Assembly (NCBI GenBank): GCA_900549745.1
Contig: URPJ01000001.1
Coordinates: 124,001-188,000 of the forward strand
Direction of reading: 5' to 3'
DNA: 64,000 nucleotides
From: an uncultured Collinsella sp.
GTDB taxonomy: Bacteria > Actinomycetota > Coriobacteriia > Coriobacteriales > Coriobacteriaceae
Position numbers and translations under genes: made by a program. The notes below the pieces were generated by a model. The model saw only the letters and a program-made list of their open reading frames with translations, did not search any database and was not told the origin of the DNA. Shown here in pieces: positions 1 to 12,397 of the stretch. Each line of letters opens with the position of its first letter. Within the stretch, counting starts at the first letter, position 1.

Positions 1-318
1 GCTGAGGAAGAGAGCATTCACAGTTGGCTTGTGACCAAGTACAACATGCTCGACGGCTATGTTTCTCGTGCCAATGACGTGGTCTCGACCTATAACTCTA
101 CGGGAGATCCCAGGCCGTGCGACAGCCTGGTCGGGGAGATGTTTGTCATTCGAGCCGAGTTCGGTCGTCAGACATTCTCGCCCCGGTCAAGGTGGTATCA
201 GCAGTATGCCAATCTGTGGGGCTGTTACACCAACCTATGTCAATGGGTCGGCCATTACGGCGATGATGACGTCGCGCTCGGTAACTTCAACAATAGCGTG
301 GCGGCGCTTGCCCTATGA
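1..318 (+). CDS. C-terminal part of an unknown protein (cut by window edge)
   Basis: The frame is open from the first base, so the start lies outside the window; a GTG at 31 is only an internal codon candidate. The visible 105 residues are polar and rich in aromatic residues (Y, W, F) with two nearby cysteines (WGCYTNLCQW). I do not recognise a family. Its stop overlaps the start of the Ser/Thr kinase (ATGA at 315-318), so the two are translationally coupled and probably act in the same kinase-FHA signalling unit. No membrane segment is seen in this part. It is a real coding end, judging by the overlap and codon usage, but the function is unknown. Confidence 0.7.
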   Translation, partial: AEEESIHSWLVTKYNMLDGYVSRANDVVSTYNSTGDPRPCDSLVGEMFVIRAEFGRQTFSPRSRWYQQYANLWGCYTNLCQWVGHYGDDDVALGNFNNSVAALAL

Positions 319-2159
319 TGACCGATCTTGCATCCACCACACCACAATCGCTCGGTCGCGATCCCATGGTCGGCCTGCGCCTGGCGCGTGTCGACGGGTT
401 TGAGCCGGCCATTGCGCTCGGTCAGGACGAACTGCCTACCTATCTGCGTCGTTTTACGATGCTGTTTGCCGACGATGCCACCATGCGCCGTGGCGGTATC
501 GGCCGCGTGACGCGTGCTGTCAACGCCCAAGGCGAGGACGTAGCACTCAAACAGCTCATCTTGCCGACGCGCGATGAGTTTGACGACGATGCCGCCCATG
601 AGTCGCTGGTCGCCAAGTTCAAAGCGGCATTTCGCGAGGAATATGAATGCCATCGCGCCCTTTCGGGCCTTAAGGGCTTTCCCCGCCTCTATGGCTGGGG
701 CGAGGTCGACGGTGTGCCTGCAATTGTCATGGAATGGGTCGAGGGCGAGACACTTGCCCGCTTGCGTTCGCGACTCGCCGTGGACGATGCCGGACGCCTG
801 TCGCCGCTTGTGGCGGCGCGTCTGGGTCGCGACCTGTTCGATCTGCTCTGCCGTATGAGCCTGGTGGGCGAGGGCTTTGTCCATCGCGATATCTCGCCCG
901 CTAATATTATGGTGCGTACGGCGCGTCTACCGCTTGACCGGCAGCTTGCCGAGGGCACCTTTGACCTGTGCCTGATCGACTTTGGCTCGTCGCTGGCGCT
1001 CGAGCCTGCGTCGGCCGTGGCCGGTACCGGCGGCAAGGCGTCGTTTACGGAGCGCTATGCCACGCTGCGTCGCGCGACGGTTGCCTATGCCCCGCCCGAG
1101 ATGCTCACCGACGATATTCCCGACCTGCGCGCTTTGCGTATGTCGCCGGCGATTGACGTATACGCCGCGGCAAGCACGGTTTACGAGCTCATTGCCGGCG
1201 TCGCGCCATACGAAGCCGCGCCGAGTACTTCGGGTGCCTCGGGTTCGCGCAAAAAGACGCGCGACATCGCGAGCCCCTACCGTCTCAAGATGGACACGCG
1301 GCCCGACTATCCTATTGGTGCCCATGCGCCCGGTTGTGATTTGACTCAGCTGCTTCGTCGTGAGCCCGATGTGGCGCTCGCCGCGGCCGAGCAGGCCCAG
1401 CAGCTAGGGCTTGAGCCGGATTCCGAAGAGCTACGCGATGCGCTGGCGTTTGTCGATGCCCAGCTGTTCGACGTGGTGATGGCCTGTCTGTCCAGCCATC
1501 AAAAAGATCGTCCCGAGCCGGCGGCGGTCGAGGCGGCGCTCTCGGCGTTTTGTGACCACTATGCGCAAAATGTCGGTCGTTCGCTTCGCGGCGAGCCGCT
1601 CACGCCGTGCCCCATGGATGCGTCTGGCCGCGCGGTTCGTCGCGCGCTGATGGTCGGCGCGACGGTCGTCTGTGGCGTGGTTTGGGCTGTGGTCGTGGTT
1701 TCGGCCGCGCTGCTGGCGTCGGGCGCTCGCGTGACGGCGACTTTGGGATCGCTCGTGTGGTCTGGGTCGCTACCGGGTATTATTGCCGCACTGGCGTTGG
1801 CGCTGCCAGGCATAGCCGGCGTTGCCGCGGGGGCACTTGCGCGCGATCGGCGCTCGGGCTTCCTGCAGGGTGTGCTTGCGCTTTCTGCCTGCGAGGTTCC
1901 GGTGCTGGTTGTGGCTGCATGTAGCGTATTTTCCCAACGCGCCGTGATGGGCGGCCTTGTTGCCGCTCTGGTTGCAACCTATACGCTTACGTGGTTTTTG
2001 CTTGCGATGGGCTTTGCCTTTGAACTTCCCGTTTCGGCACCGCGACGCACAAAAGCCCAGATGGCGACTCCGCTTGCCGGTGGAGCCGCAGCTGTCCGTA
2101 CTTTTGGCGGACCTGTCGAAGTATCGTCCGATTCTATTTCTACGACCAAGGAGGCCTAG
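315..2159 (+). CDS. Membrane-anchored Hanks-type serine/threonine protein kinase
   Basis: 614 residues. The N-terminal half is a eukaryotic-like kinase: glycine-rich loop near residues 59-64, candidate ATP-binding Lys79 in ALK, catalytic loop HRDISPAN at 190-197 with Asp192 and Asn197, and metal-binding Asp222 in DFG. An APPE motif follows in the activation segment. About residues 455-580 contain four hydrophobic stretches, so the kinase domain should face the cytoplasm. There are no PASTA repeats, so muropeptide sensing of the PknB kind is not indicated. The start overlaps the upstream stop, and an FHA protein follows after 3 bases, a classic kinase and phosphothreonine-reader pairing. Substrate unknown. 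A second ATG at 318 is an equally possible start. Confidence 0.88.
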   Translation: MMTDLASTTPQSLGRDPMVGLRLARVDGFEPAIALGQDELPTYLRRFTMLFADDATMRRGGIGRVTRAVNAQGEDVALKQLILPTRDEFDDDAAHESLVAKFKAAFREEYECHRALSGLKGFPRLYGWGEVDGVPAIVMEWVEGETLARLRSRLAVDDAGRLSPLVAARLGRDLFDLLCRMSLVGEGFVHRDISPANIMVRTARLPLDRQLAEGTFDLCLIDFGSSLALEPASAVAGTGGKASFTERYATLRRATVAYAPPEMLTDDIPDLRALRMSPAIDVYAAASTVYELIAGVAPYEAAPSTSGASGSRKKTRDIASPYRLKMDTRPDYPIGAHAPGCDLTQLLRREPDVALAAAEQAQQLGLEPDSEELRDALAFVDAQLFDVVMACLSSHQKDRPEPAAVEAALSAFCDHYAQNVGRSLRGEPLTPCPMDASGRAVRRALMVGATVVCGVVWAVVVVSAALLASGARVTATLGSLVWSGSLPGIIAALALALPGIAGVAAGALARDRRSGFLQGVLALSACEVPVLVVAACSVFSQRAVMGGLVAALVATYTLTWFLLAMGFAFELPVSAPRRTKAQMATPLAGGAAAVRTFGGPVEVSSDSISTTKEA

Positions 2160-2162
2160 GTC

Positions 2163-3101
2163 GTGGCATCTCAAGTTGAGCTCACCCCATGCGGGGCCAT
2201 GTTTGACATCTTTAAGCGCGCAGCGCATCTGAGCCATATCGAGCTGTGCGGCTTGGTGCTTTCGTCCCGTCCGCTCGCCGACGGCCGCAGCCCGCAGAGC
2301 CGAGCCGCCGATCGCTCTTGGGTTTCCCGCTTTATCGTTCGCGCGCCGGTCGGCACGCTTCAGCAGCGCTACTTTGCCGAATACGGTACCTCGGCTGCGC
2401 GTATTATGTCGCAACTGGCCCTGCGCCAGCGCAATCCCATGGACTCCACGGCTGTGATCAATATGGTGTGCGGTCCTGCAGGTGAACCGATGGTACGCGC
2501 GCTCGAAGAGTGCCACCAGGACACGAATCTCTATCGCAACGCGCTCGATCGCCTGTCCCAGGCGGCGGAACTCATGCCCGCCGAGCGCGCCGAGGCCGTG
2601 CTGGTGCTGTTTGTCGCCGTCGGTTGTTCGGCGGATGTGCGGTCCTCGGTGAACTATGCCATCGACTACGCACACGCGACCTGTGGCGGAGGCACATCCA
2701 CGCCGCGTTCGCTTGGCATGTCGCTGACTGCGGGCGAACGCGAACCCGCCCCGGCGCACCCCTTGGGCTTGCTGCGCGTGCAAAACAGTTTTGTCGTGAG
2801 CGCCCCGCGCTGGATTCAGCCGAGTGAGCAGGGTGTTGAGATTGGCGCGCTGGCCACTGGTGAGGGCGATATTACCGACGTCGGCGACGATGTCTCGGCC
2901 CGCCATGCCCATATCTGGTGCGATGCTCAAAATATCTGGCGCGTCGAGGACTTGTCGTCCACCAACGGAACCGTGGTGGTAAACGGGGCCACGCGCGTCT
3001 GCATTCAGGTCGAGCCCGGCCGTTCCGCCCAACTCAATCCCGGCGATGAGCTCAAGCTCGGCGAATCCACTACCTACGCCATCCTCTTCGGTGCTCTCTA
3101 G
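2163..3101 (+). CDS. FHA-domain protein, probable phosphothreonine reader of the adjacent kinase
   Basis: 312 residues, GTG start preceded by AAGGAGG at 2147-2153 inside the end of the kinase gene. The C-terminal ~90 residues form an FHA domain: SARHAHI with the conserved Arg and His, then EDLSSTNGT at about 262-270, and a closing LNPGDELKLG strand. FHA domains bind phosphothreonine peptides. The first ~210 residues are helical, soluble and not recognised, with no transmembrane helix. Co-transcription with the kinase suggests that it docks on the autophosphorylated kinase or a shared substrate; this is inference. No terminator of classical form follows; the repeat at 3101-3148 begins right at the stop. 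Confidence 0.85.
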   Translation: MASQVELTPCGAMFDIFKRAAHLSHIELCGLVLSSRPLADGRSPQSRAADRSWVSRFIVRAPVGTLQQRYFAEYGTSAARIMSQLALRQRNPMDSTAVINMVCGPAGEPMVRALEECHQDTNLYRNALDRLSQAAELMPAERAEAVLVLFVAVGCSADVRSSVNYAIDYAHATCGGGTSTPRSLGMSLTAGEREPAPAHPLGLLRVQNSFVVSAPRWIQPSEQGVEIGALATGEGDITDVGDDVSARHAHIWCDAQNIWRVEDLSSTNGTVVVNGATRVCIQVEPGRSAQLNPGDELKLGESTTYAILFGAL

Positions 3102-3148
3102 CCGGCAGATAGGGACGTTCCTTTTCTGCCGCCACTTGGGGACGCTCC
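3101..3148. repeat. Family A intergenic repeat (GGGGACG type), copy 1
   Basis: A 48-bp element built from two imperfect half-units (AGGGACGTTCCTTTT, then CACTTGGGGACGCTCC). Related copies lie at 15604-15652 and 46359-46407. This copy starts at the stop codon of the FHA gene. Confidence 0.6.
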
Positions 3149-3552
3149 TCGGCGCGCCAGAGCCGGTCGCCTGGGGATGGAGAGACCATTTTGGCCCTTG
3201 GCAGTCACCCAAGGTAAACCTTTACCGCACGCCTATATTTGCCGAAATTACACTTGACGGCGGGGTACAATAAACCCGCATGCGGATTTCCGTTGCGGGC
3301 GCTTCCCATCGCCGGGGCGTGCCCGGGAGCATCCGGCATGCGGCCTTTGCGGCGCTCGGTCATGTGCAAGACGGGCGGTCGGGCCTGTAGGGCGCATCAG
3401 CTGCCCCTCGCCTCGGCATGTCTTCTCTCCACGCCATGTACCTGCTGCTGAGCCTGCCTGCCAGATGATTGGAAGCAACAGCGTAAATCCCATCACGCCA
3501 ACATCCCGGCGATCGCCGGGGCCTGTATACCTATATGAGAGGAGAGGGGTAT
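3149..3552 (+). promoter_or_regulatory. nifJ promoter region and long 5' leader
   Basis: About 400 bases without a gene. TACAAT at 3269-3274 is a plausible -10 box; the sequence TTGCCG about 21 bases upstream is a weak -35. If that is the start, nifJ has a leader of roughly 270 nt. The leader is GC-rich with several self-complementary stretches (for example CCGGCGATCGCCGG at about 3507-3520). I could not match it to any riboswitch class. Confidence 0.4.
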
Positions 3553-7092
<3,540 letters not shown>

Positions 7093-7102
7093 GTCTCCCA
7101 CC

Positions 7103-7131
7103 GCAGGATCTGAGGGCTGACCTTCGCGGAC
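7103..7131. repeat. Left arm of a 29-bp inverted repeat flanking the IS110 relic
   Basis: The 29 bases here recur as an exact reverse complement at 8143-8171. The arms enclose the decayed transposase and part of the following gene-free DNA. This arm sits between the nifJ stop and the nifJ terminator. Confidence 0.75.
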
Positions 7132-7144
7132 GTCCTCGGACATG

Positions 7145-7188
7145 AAAGAACCCCCGCTGCGCATTATGTGCGGCGGGGGTTCTTTCGT
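7145..7188 (+). terminator. Intrinsic terminator of nifJ
   Basis: 13-bp stem AAAGAACCCCCGC (7145-7157) with GCGGGGGTTCTTT (7173-7185). The downstream T run is partly inside the 3' arm. A-rich on one side and T-rich on the other, so it can work in both directions and could also stop the minus-strand IS110 relic. Confidence 0.85.
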
Positions 7189-7198
7189 CCTGACGCTC

Positions 7199-7854
7199 CT
7201 ATTTGGCAAGGTGTTTTTTAGAATCCATTTTGCGCTCGGCCTCGAAGGCTTGCCTGTCCCAATCGAGCGGAAGTCCGGCCTCGACCCATGCCTCGTAGGC
7301 CCTCCTTATGGGCTTGAGCTCCCCGCCATCCCGCGGAACCTCGACCTGAGCCCCTCCGGGGCGGTGGTGAGCAGCGACCTCGCGGTGTTGATCGCCGAGG
7401 TCCGCGCCTTCACCGCCCCGGAGCGCGCCGCGAGCATGCAGCGCACCCCGTCGACCCACCCGTCCTGGCTCTTGGGGGTCCCGAGCCCTGAGCCGGACAT
7501 CGCCGCGCGGGCCGCCCTCTCCGCGTCCGACTCGTCGCACTTTCCCTGCCCCGGGCGCCTCCTCTGCATCCTCGCCGGGGAGAGCGCCTCGCGCACGGGC
7601 ATCCCAAGCGACGCGAGGTGCCTGGTGAGGCCCGCCCCGTAGGACGACGTCCCCTCCATCGCGACGCAGGCCGGCTCCCCGGCCGCCGCGATCGCCCCGG
7701 CGAGCGCCTCGTAGCCCGCCGCGTCGGCGGGGAACCGGCGGGACAGGACCTTGCGGCCCCTCCAGTCCAGGACGCACAGCCAGTGCGAGTCGGCGTGGGT
7801 GTCGACCCCGCAGAAGACCGGCCCGCGGGCGCCGGGTGTCGATTCGTTTTGCAT
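7199..7854 (-). pseudogene. Decayed IS110-family transposase
   Basis: Starting from ATG at 7854 (minus strand), the frame reads GVDTHADSHW and later AMEGTSSYGAGL and KCDESDAERAA. These are the D, E and D(x)D parts of the RuvC-like DEDD catalytic domain of IS110 transposases, about residues 14-125. The frame then ends at 7306, and the reading continues in another frame to 7199 with an unrecognised tail (EAWVEAGLPLDWDRQ). IS110 proteins are usually 330-400 residues with a C-terminal Transposase_20 domain containing an essential serine; that half is missing. So the gene is truncated and frameshifted and cannot be active alone. The GC content is higher than that of its neighbours, fitting acquisition by transfer. 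Confidence 0.8.
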
Positions 7855-8691
7855 GTCTCGCTCCGTTCTTTCCGTGCTCGCCTGGACCGGGCAGACGGCA
7901 CACTGACGGGGCGCGATAGAATGCGGTTGTTCGGGTCCGCGGTATCGCTCCATGCTCCTATTAGGTCATGCGGCGGTCTCGGCTCGCCGCGGCCCGCGCG
8001 GGACATGTCAGGAAACGAGGGCAGCCCTGTGGGCGCCAGCGGAATGTGGGGTCACCGCGCGGTCCGCATCTGATGGTGTCGACGTCAATGGTATACGGGT
8101 GCACCATCGACGTCTTCAATACAGAAGATATCAGTGCGGAGTGTCCGCGAAGGTCAGCCCTCAGATCCTGCTACGACTACGTCCTCAGATTGTGTGGGCG
8201 GATGAAGGACGTAGTTGGCCGGGTATTCCGTCCCTTTCGCTGTTTCGCGGCTTTGCCGCGAAACCTCGCGCCACTTTGGGGATGGATGGGGGACTTGGCT
8301 GTTGCCGCCTTTTCGGAGCGCTTCTTTATTCCTTTTGCTGGATGAAAAGCCCCTTGTTTTTGCAGGGGTGCATACTCGACTTATAAGTGCATAGAATCTC
8401 GTATAGCGCGAGTAAGATATTGCGCTGTCCGTTTTGTGTTTAGCAGAGATGTAGTTTGCATAATCCGACATAATCCTCGCTTCATTTAAATAAAGTCGCA
8501 CGTAAATTACGTAGATATGTCTGAGCTGGAGTTCTGTACGCTGAGCGGACAAAAACGACCGTTCACCGTTCCGCTATTTTCAAAATGAATAAAATGAGCG
8601 ATAAAGAGAATATAAACCCTAATAAACTCGCGTATCGCACGGACGCGGGTTATTAATGGGTTGTAGGCCTTTTACAGAAAGGATTCCAGCA
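7855..8691. other. Gene-free region between IS110 relic and arcC
   Basis: About 840 bases. It holds the right arm of the 29-bp inverted repeat (8143-8171) and a perfect 10-bp hairpin GTTTCGCGGC/GCCGCGAAAC at 8242-8264. From about 8340 to 8650 the DNA becomes clearly AT-richer and should contain the arcC promoter. Open frames here lack recognisable domains and ribosome sites, so I call no gene. Confidence 0.5.
8143..8171. repeat. Right arm of the 29-bp inverted repeat
   Basis: Exact reverse complement of 7103-7131. Together they bracket about 1 kb with the IS110 relic. Confidence 0.75.
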
Positions 8692-9654
8692 ATGTCTAAG
8701 CCTCTTGGCAAGCCCGATCGTATTGTCGTCGCCCTCGGCGGCAACGCCCTCGGCAACAACCCCGTCGAGCAGATCGAGGCCGTGAGCAACACCGCCCACG
8801 CTCTCCTCGGCCTCATCGAGCAGGGCAACGAGATCATCATCACCCACGGCAACGGCCCGCAGGTCGGCATGATCCAGAACGCCTTCGCCGCCGCCCACGA
8901 CGCCATCGGCACCCCCGAGATGCCGCTGCCCGAGTGCGGCGCCATGTCCCAGGGCTACATCGGCTATCACCTGCAGCAGGGCATCGGCCGCGAGATGCAC
9001 AAGCGCTACAAGCGTTGGCACGCCGCCACCGTCGTCACCCAGATCGAGTGCGATCCCGACGATCCCGCGTTCAAGAACCCGACCAAGCCGATCGGCCCCT
9101 TCTACACCGAGGAGCAGGCCAAGGAGTTCATGGCCGAGGATCCCTCCAAGGTCTTCGTCGAGGATTCCGGCCGCGGCTGGCGTCGCGTCGTCGCCTCCCC
9201 CGATCCCAAGAAGATCGTCGAGGCCGACTCCATCCTCAACCTGCTCGACAACGAGTTCATCGTCATCGCCTGCGGTGGCGGCGGCATCCCCGTCGTCCGC
9301 GACTACGAGAACAAGGGCTGCTACAAGGGCGTTCCCGCCGTCATCGACAAGGACCTGGGCGGCGAGCTGCTGGCCGAGGACTGCGACGCCGACGTCCTGT
9401 TCCTGCTGACCGCCGTCGAGCACGTCGCCATCAACTTTGGCAAGCCCAACCAGGAGGAGCTCGAGGACCTCACCGCCGACGAGGCTGAGCGCCTGGCCGA
9501 CGAGGGTCAGTTCGGCAAGGGTTCCATGGAGCCCAAGGTCCGCGCCGCCATCAAGTTCGCCCGCTCCCGCAAGGGCCGCACCTGCATCATCGGCGCCCTG
9601 GACAAGGCCGCCGAGACCATGGCCGGCCTCTCCGGTACCCGCATCCACGAGTAG
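8692..9654 (+). CDS. arcC: Carbamate kinase
   Basis: 320 residues, the usual family length. It makes ATP and carbamate from carbamoyl phosphate and ADP in the cytoplasm (arginine deiminase or related fermentation). Seen: N-terminal VVALGGNALG, THGNGPQVG near residue 45, PIGPFYTEEQA in the mobile subdomain, ACGGGGIPV near 195, and VIDKDLGGELLA near 220. The ATG at 8692 is chosen because AGAAAGGA lies 8-15 bases upstream; the longer frame from 8656 lacks such a site. No arcA or arcB is nearby, so the source of carbamoyl phosphate is not visible. Very strong codon bias suggests high expression. It stands alone with a terminator behind it. Confidence 0.96.
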   Translation: MSKPLGKPDRIVVALGGNALGNNPVEQIEAVSNTAHALLGLIEQGNEIIITHGNGPQVGMIQNAFAAAHDAIGTPEMPLPECGAMSQGYIGYHLQQGIGREMHKRYKRWHAATVVTQIECDPDDPAFKNPTKPIGPFYTEEQAKEFMAEDPSKVFVEDSGRGWRRVVASPDPKKIVEADSILNLLDNEFIVIACGGGGIPVVRDYENKGCYKGVPAVIDKDLGGELLAEDCDADVLFLLTAVEHVAINFGKPNQEELEDLTADEAERLADEGQFGKGSMEPKVRAAIKFARSRKGRTCIIGALDKAAETMAGLSGTRIHE

Positions 9655-9719
9655 CCCCTACTCCGTTGCCTCTCCCGTGGGCGCCAGGCAAAGCGCCCAC
9701 AAACTAGCCTCTCTTCATG

Positions 9720-9753
9720 AGCCCCGCGGTCCGCTCCGACTGCGGGGCTTTTG
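9720..9753 (+). terminator. Intrinsic terminator of arcC
   Basis: Stem AGCCCCGC (9720-9727) with GCGGGGCT (9742-9749) followed by TTTT. Confidence 0.8.
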
Positions 9754-9762
9754 CTATTCACC

Positions 9763-9858
9763 TAGTCATTGGGGACGTTCTTAAACGACTAGTCAAACAA
9801 GAACGTCCACAACGACTACTCATTTAAGTCTGTCCCCAATGACTGCGGAAAGCGCATC
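9763..9858. repeat. Family B plus family F intergenic repeat
   Basis: AGTCATTGGGGACGTTCTT at 9763-9781, an inverted partner with AAGAACGTCC near 9799, a further TCTGTCCCCAATGACT ending at 9844, and then directly GCGGAAAGCGCATC (family F unit). The first part is nearly identical to 54764-54817; the last part resembles 15904-15961. Confidence 0.65.
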
Positions 9859-10009
9859 TCACACCGGCACATGGCTTTCGGGTCCTTTCTCCGTGCTCCC
9901 TATAAGTTCGGCTGGACTCCCCGCAACCTGTTCCGAGTTGGCGGAACGAGCGCGACGTGGAGTGTCATTCTTTACCGCGTTAGACTAGACGCAGGGAAAG
10001 GAGGAGGAC

Positions 10010-11905
10010 ATGGATGCTCGCGTCAAGCAGCTTGTAAATATGATCGAGGACGCTCAGCCTGTCGCTATCGCGGTACTTGCCAAGCGTCTCGAGGTAAGCG
10101 AGCGCGCCGTGAGAAACTATATCCATCGCGCAAACGACAACCTTGCAGGGGTTGCACGCATCGTTGGCAGCAAGGGGCAGTATCGTATCGATGTTGCACG
10201 TGCAGATGAGCTTGCTCGCTTGCTAGACGGTGCGGCTCAGGCCCATCCGGGCATTCCTGATACGCGCGACGGCCGTGTGTCCTTCCTTCTTAACGACCTC
10301 CTCATGCGGTCCCAGTGGGTGACGATTGAGGAGTATGCGGATTTACTCTACGTTTCGGCGCGAACTCTGTCCAATGACATGCGTCTGGTAGAGCAGAAAC
10401 TCGCCCAATTTGACTTAACGCTCGAAAAGCGCCCACGCTACGGAATCCGCGTTGCGGGCGGGGAGTCGCAACGGCGCCTGTGCCTGGCCTCGCTGGTGAG
10501 GCCCGTGTTGCCCGACACCGACGATGCAAAGCTCGCCGAGCGCCTGCGGGCCATCGCCGCATGTGTGGACGATGCCCTGACGGCCTCGCCCGTCACGGTG
10601 AGCTCGCTGGCATCCCGCAATCTCATCATGCATCTTTACATTGCTCTTGGCCGCATCGAGCAGGGCTGCTATGTCCCAGCTGCAGAATCGGACGTTCAAA
10701 AACTGGAGGGAACGCGCGAATACGCCGCGGCTTTCCAGATTGCCGCAAACATCAAGGATGCCCTGGGCGTGAGCATGCCCCGAGAAGAGGTTGCCTTTAT
10801 CGCAATCCATTTGCTCGGCAGGGGCACGGGCGTGCCCGAGAAGGGCTCTGCCGTTATCTCGGACGAGATGTGGGAGATTGCTTCCGAGATGGTACGTGCG
10901 GTCAACGATGAGTTTAGGTTTGACTTTAGCGGCGATCTTGAACTTCGCATGAACCTTGCTCGGCATATCGGCCCTCTGGGCTATCGCCTTGAATATCACA
11001 TGCATATGGATAACCCCATGCTGCCCGATATCAAGACGAGGTTTCCGTTGGCCTATTCGATGGCAGCTGGCACCTCGCAGGTACTCGAGCGTCATTTTGG
11101 CAGCCAGCCCTCTGATGAAGAGCTCGGCTACATCGCCATGGCATTTGCCCTGGCCCTCGAGCAGCAAGCCGACCAGCCGCGTCGCAAACGCATCCTGATC
11201 GTGTGCGCCTCGGGAGCGGGAAGCGCCCGTATGCTCGAGCACCAGTACCGCAAGCAGTTTGGCATGTATATCGATTCGATTGAGACATGCGATGTCGCCC
11301 GCGTGGGAACGTTCGATTTTTCGCATATCGACTACGTGTTCACAACGGTGCCGCTCAACGTCAAGTTGCCCGTGCCCGTCCGCGAGGCCGATTTCTTCTT
11401 GGAGACGAGCGATGTCAACGCTATCCGCAAGGTGCTGAGCGACGACACTGCGCAATCGGACTCCGTGAGCTCTTTCTTTAGCCGTGCCCTGTTCTTCAAC
11501 CGCGTTGAGGCGTCGTCGAAGCAGGCCGTTCTCCGATATCTCTCCGAGCGCGCCGTCGAGAGCGGCCGTGTCGATGCCCAGTTTGCCCAAGAGGTCGCCG
11601 AGCGCGAGAGCGCGAGCGCCACCTCGTTTGGCAATGGGGTAGCCATGCCCCATGGGATGCATCCCTTGAGCGCCGAGGCCTTTGTTACCGTGGGCCTGCT
11701 CGAACATCCCATTCTTTGGGACGAATACGGCCATGAGGTCGATATCGTCTTTATGGTGTCGTTTGCCCGGTCGGGCGGCGATGAGGCGCGGATCTTGAGC
11801 TCACTGCTCGCCGAGATCTTTATGGACCGCCAGGGGGTCGAGCGCCTACGCGAGCGCCGGTCCTGGCATGAGCTGATGGCGCTTGTGCAAGCGCATACGG
11901 CTTAA
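10010..11905 (+). CDS. PRD-containing transcriptional regulator with PTS IIB-like and IIA domains (LicR/MtlR type)
   Basis: 631 residues. Order: N-terminal winged helix (AVLAKRLEVSERAVRNYI, about 22-39), second HTH (VTIEEYADLLYVSARTLS near 105), two PRD domains (about 190-400) with conserved histidines such as FIAIHLLGRG, a IIB-like domain (ILIVCASGAGSA near 395, with Cys), and a C-terminal IIA domain of fructose/mannitol type with the phospho-His in GVAMPHG near 546. Proteins of this layout activate PTS operons and are switched by HPr and the cognate IIB through PRD phosphorylation. It directly precedes the cellobiose-type PTS genes on the same strand, so it very likely controls them. A GGAAAGGAGGA site precedes the start. 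Confidence 0.92.
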   Translation: MDARVKQLVNMIEDAQPVAIAVLAKRLEVSERAVRNYIHRANDNLAGVARIVGSKGQYRIDVARADELARLLDGAAQAHPGIPDTRDGRVSFLLNDLLMRSQWVTIEEYADLLYVSARTLSNDMRLVEQKLAQFDLTLEKRPRYGIRVAGGESQRRLCLASLVRPVLPDTDDAKLAERLRAIAACVDDALTASPVTVSSLASRNLIMHLYIALGRIEQGCYVPAAESDVQKLEGTREYAAAFQIAANIKDALGVSMPREEVAFIAIHLLGRGTGVPEKGSAVISDEMWEIASEMVRAVNDEFRFDFSGDLELRMNLARHIGPLGYRLEYHMHMDNPMLPDIKTRFPLAYSMAAGTSQVLERHFGSQPSDEELGYIAMAFALALEQQADQPRRKRILIVCASGAGSARMLEHQYRKQFGMYIDSIETCDVARVGTFDFSHIDYVFTTVPLNVKLPVPVREADFFLETSDVNAIRKVLSDDTAQSDSVSSFFSRALFFNRVEASSKQAVLRYLSERAVESGRVDAQFAQEVAERESASATSFGNGVAMPHGMHPLSAEAFVTVGLLEHPILWDEYGHEVDIVFMVSFARSGGDEARILSSLLAEIFMDRQGVERLRERRSWHELMALVQAHTA

Positions 11906-12024
11906 GACTTCTTTTGTCGATGACCCTGTCAGTCTACCTGCAATAAACCTCGAGGATTGCGGGCGGGAGATAGGCGTTTCGAATATTCAAGTACAAACCA
12001 AACATCACGGGAGAGGAGACCGTT

Positions 12025-12351
12025 ATGGACGATCAGGGAACCGAGATGGTTTCGTTTCAGCTGGTCGCTGCAGCGGGAGAGGCACGCAGCCTTGCCTTCG
12101 AAGCCCTTGAAAAGGCAAAGGCGGGGGATTTTGACGCCGCCGCCAAACTCATGAAGCAGTCAAAGGATGCGGGAATCAAGGCTCACCACATCCAAACGCA
12201 GCTGCTTTCGACTGAGGCAGCGGGCGAGCATCTGTCGGTGGATGTGTTGCTGGTCCATGCTCAGGACCACCTCATGTGCTCCATGCTTGCTCAGGAGCTC
12301 GTGCAGGAGCTGATCTGCCTGTATGAGCGCACTGCAACCAAGAACGCCTAG
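12025..12351 (+). CDS. PTS lactose/cellobiose-family IIA component
   Basis: 108 residues, all helical, typical of the LacF/CelC family. The phosphorylated histidine is His78 in LLVHAQDHLM, with Asp81 as the trimer metal ligand; the number matches the well-studied lactococcal protein. It takes phosphate from HPr-His and passes it to the IIB cysteine encoded next. GGGAGAGGAG precedes the ATG. The operon continues with IIB, IIC and GH1. Confidence 0.93.
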   Translation: MDDQGTEMVSFQLVAAAGEARSLAFEALEKAKAGDFDAAAKLMKQSKDAGIKAHHIQTQLLSTEAAGEHLSVDVLLVHAQDHLMCSMLAQELVQELICLYERTATKNA

Positions 12352-12397
12352 CGGCGTGCGGTGACTATCCAACCAATCAATGCGAAGGGAATCCCTT

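Noticed and set aside
1770..3212. Minus-strand frame of 480 codons opposite kinase and FHA genes
   Set aside because: Shadow of two well-supported genes; no recognisable domain.
7952..8552. Small open frames in the region before arcC on both strands
   Set aside because: No ribosome sites, no domains, and they run across the inverted repeat and AT-rich promoter DNA.
8692..9654. Complete arginine deiminase pathway around arcC
   Set aside because: No arcA, arcB or arcD gene is present near the gene in this window.
9763..9844. Family B repeat as a second arcC terminator
   Set aside because: A good terminator already lies at 9720-9753, and the repeat recurs in other contexts not linked to gene ends.
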